A stretch of 13,903 nucleotides of DNA from assembly GCA_016788945.1 (NCBI GenBank), contig JAEUSA010000059.1, positions 1 through 13,903 on the forward strand. Direction: 5' to 3'. Position numbers and translations under genes: made by a program. Shown here piece by piece: positions 13,426-13,903 of this stretch. Each line of letters begins with the position of its first letter. Position 1 is the stretch's first letter. The stretch is from Leptospiraceae bacterium (GTDB lineage Bacteria; Spirochaetota; Leptospiria; Turneriellales; Turneriellaceae). The notes below the pieces were generated by a model. The model made no database searches and was not told the origin of the DNA. It saw nothing but the letters and a program-made list of their open reading frames with translations.

Positions 13426-13903
13426 CTAATAGGTATCGCGCAGCGCACGCAATTCACGGAACACGGCGAAATCTGATGCTTCAGATAAATTGCGACCCGT
13501 GAGTTCTGAAATCCGCGCGCGCAGGTTGCGCCGTGACAGCCGCAGAAACGGATTATACTCGCGTTCTTGCTTGAGCGTCGTCTGGTGCGCCATTTCATCG
13601 CTGTCAGTCTTCAACCGTGCGCGCAATGCACGCGCGCGACCATTGTCCGGTTCGACGTGCAGGCTGAAATCGAGGTTGCGCCGCGCATAGTAGTGACCCG
13701 GCATCAGCACAAGGTCTGGCCTTAAGCGCGCGAGGCGTTCGTGCAAAGTGCGGTAGTGCTCTTCGATATTCGCCCCGGCGCTGCGGCAATGGCCGCACCC
13801 CCCATGGAACAGGCAGTCAGCAGTGAACAGGAAGCCGCCGATTTCAAAGGCAATATGCCCTGCGGTATGGCCCGGTGTTTCGATCGCGCGTACATTGAGG
13901 CCG
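13426..13903 (-). CDS. C-terminal part of a metallo-beta-lactamase-fold hydrolase, glyoxalase II-like (N-terminus outside window)
   Basis: 158 residues are visible before the TAG at 13428-13426, and the frame runs off the window end. The first residues include Glu-Thr-Pro-Gly-His-Thr-Ala-Gly-His, the third metal-binding motif of the fold. Next come Thr-Ala-Asp-Cys-Leu-Phe (bridging Asp) and Pro-Gly-His-Tyr-Tyr (last His ligand). His-Val-Glu-Pro-Asp-Asn and a C-terminal Glu-Tyr-Asn-Pro-Phe-Leu-Arg correspond to the glyoxalase II helical C-terminal domain (compare His-Val-Glu-Pro-x-Asn and Tyr-Asn-Pro-Phe-x-Arg). Hydroxyacylglutathione hydrolases normally read Gly-Asp-Thr-Leu-Phe and Gly-His-Glu-Tyr-Thr at these places, so substrate choice may differ. 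A thioester hydrolase, or a persulfide-type enzyme given the sulfur operon next door, are both possible. The His-x-His-x-Asp-His motif that would confirm it lies outside the window. Confidence 0.75.
   Translation of the reverse strand, partial: GLNVRAIETPGHTAGHIAFEIGGFLFTADCLFHGGCGHCRSAGANIEEHYRTLHERLARLRPDLVLMPGHYYARRNLDFSLHVEPDNGRARALRARLKTDSDEMAHQTTLKQEREYNPFLRLSRRNLRARISELTGRNLSEASDFAVFRELRALRDTY

Noticed and set aside
1..13903. CRISPR arrays, insertion sequences, tRNA or rRNA genes, toxin-antitoxin pairs and prophage genes
   Set aside because: No spaced repeat array, transposase motif, cloverleaf or ribosomal RNA sequence was seen on either strand, and all long frames are accounted for by the listed genes.

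Overview
The window holds ordinary bacterial chromosomal DNA of moderately high GC, densely coding on both strands. A C-terminal beta-barrel fragment and a lipoprotein with a spirochaete-like lipobox (LFAC) point to a diderm bacterium. The mix of genes would suit a Leptospiraceae-type spirochaete such as Turneriella or Leptonema, but that placement is inference from style and not a demonstrated match. I see no tRNA, rRNA, CRISPR array, insertion sequence or phage gene, and no gene-free stretch longer than 300 bases.

Layout. (1) Positions 1-2168, plus strand: the end of an outer-membrane barrel protein, a short gap with a perfect GC-rich palindrome, then a 557-residue lipoprotein with a C-terminal LamG/concanavalin-like domain. 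(2) Positions 2246-4634, minus strand: pgk (phosphoglycerate kinase) followed 4 bases later by a class I aminotransferase with a TTG start. (3) Positions 4834-7323, plus strand, divergent from pgk: a cytoplasmic TPR protein whose stop codon directly abuts the ATG of a soluble GAF-domain histidine kinase. The kinase carries an unusual insertion in its DHp domain. (4) Positions 7373-13296, minus strand: a six-gene assimilatory sulfate reduction operon in the order cysH, cysD, cysN, cobA, precorrin-2 dehydrogenase (CysG N-terminal type), cysI. (5) Positions 13426-13903, minus strand: the C-terminal part of a glyoxalase II-like metallo-beta-lactamase-fold hydrolase.

The sulfur operon reads as a complete path from intracellular sulfate to sulfide. 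CysD/CysN make APS and the CysH protein, which has the two cysteine pairs of APS reductases, reduces APS to sulfite. CobA and the CysG-N type enzyme make siroheme, and CysI uses siroheme plus a 4Fe-4S cluster to reduce sulfite. Adjacent genes overlap by 4 to 23 bases or are 1 base apart, so the six are almost certainly one transcript. No APS kinase, CysJ flavoprotein or sulfate transporter lies in the window.

The most notable non-coding signal is the 129-base leader region upstream of cysH. It contains a perfect 16-base palindrome 26 bases before the start codon, a plausible -10 box beside it, and a 14-base-period array of AACCCGGTT elements just upstream. This looks like an operator/promoter block for the operon. 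No wholly new multi-gene system was recognised. The TPR/kinase pair and the cysH operator block are the parts least explained by known families.
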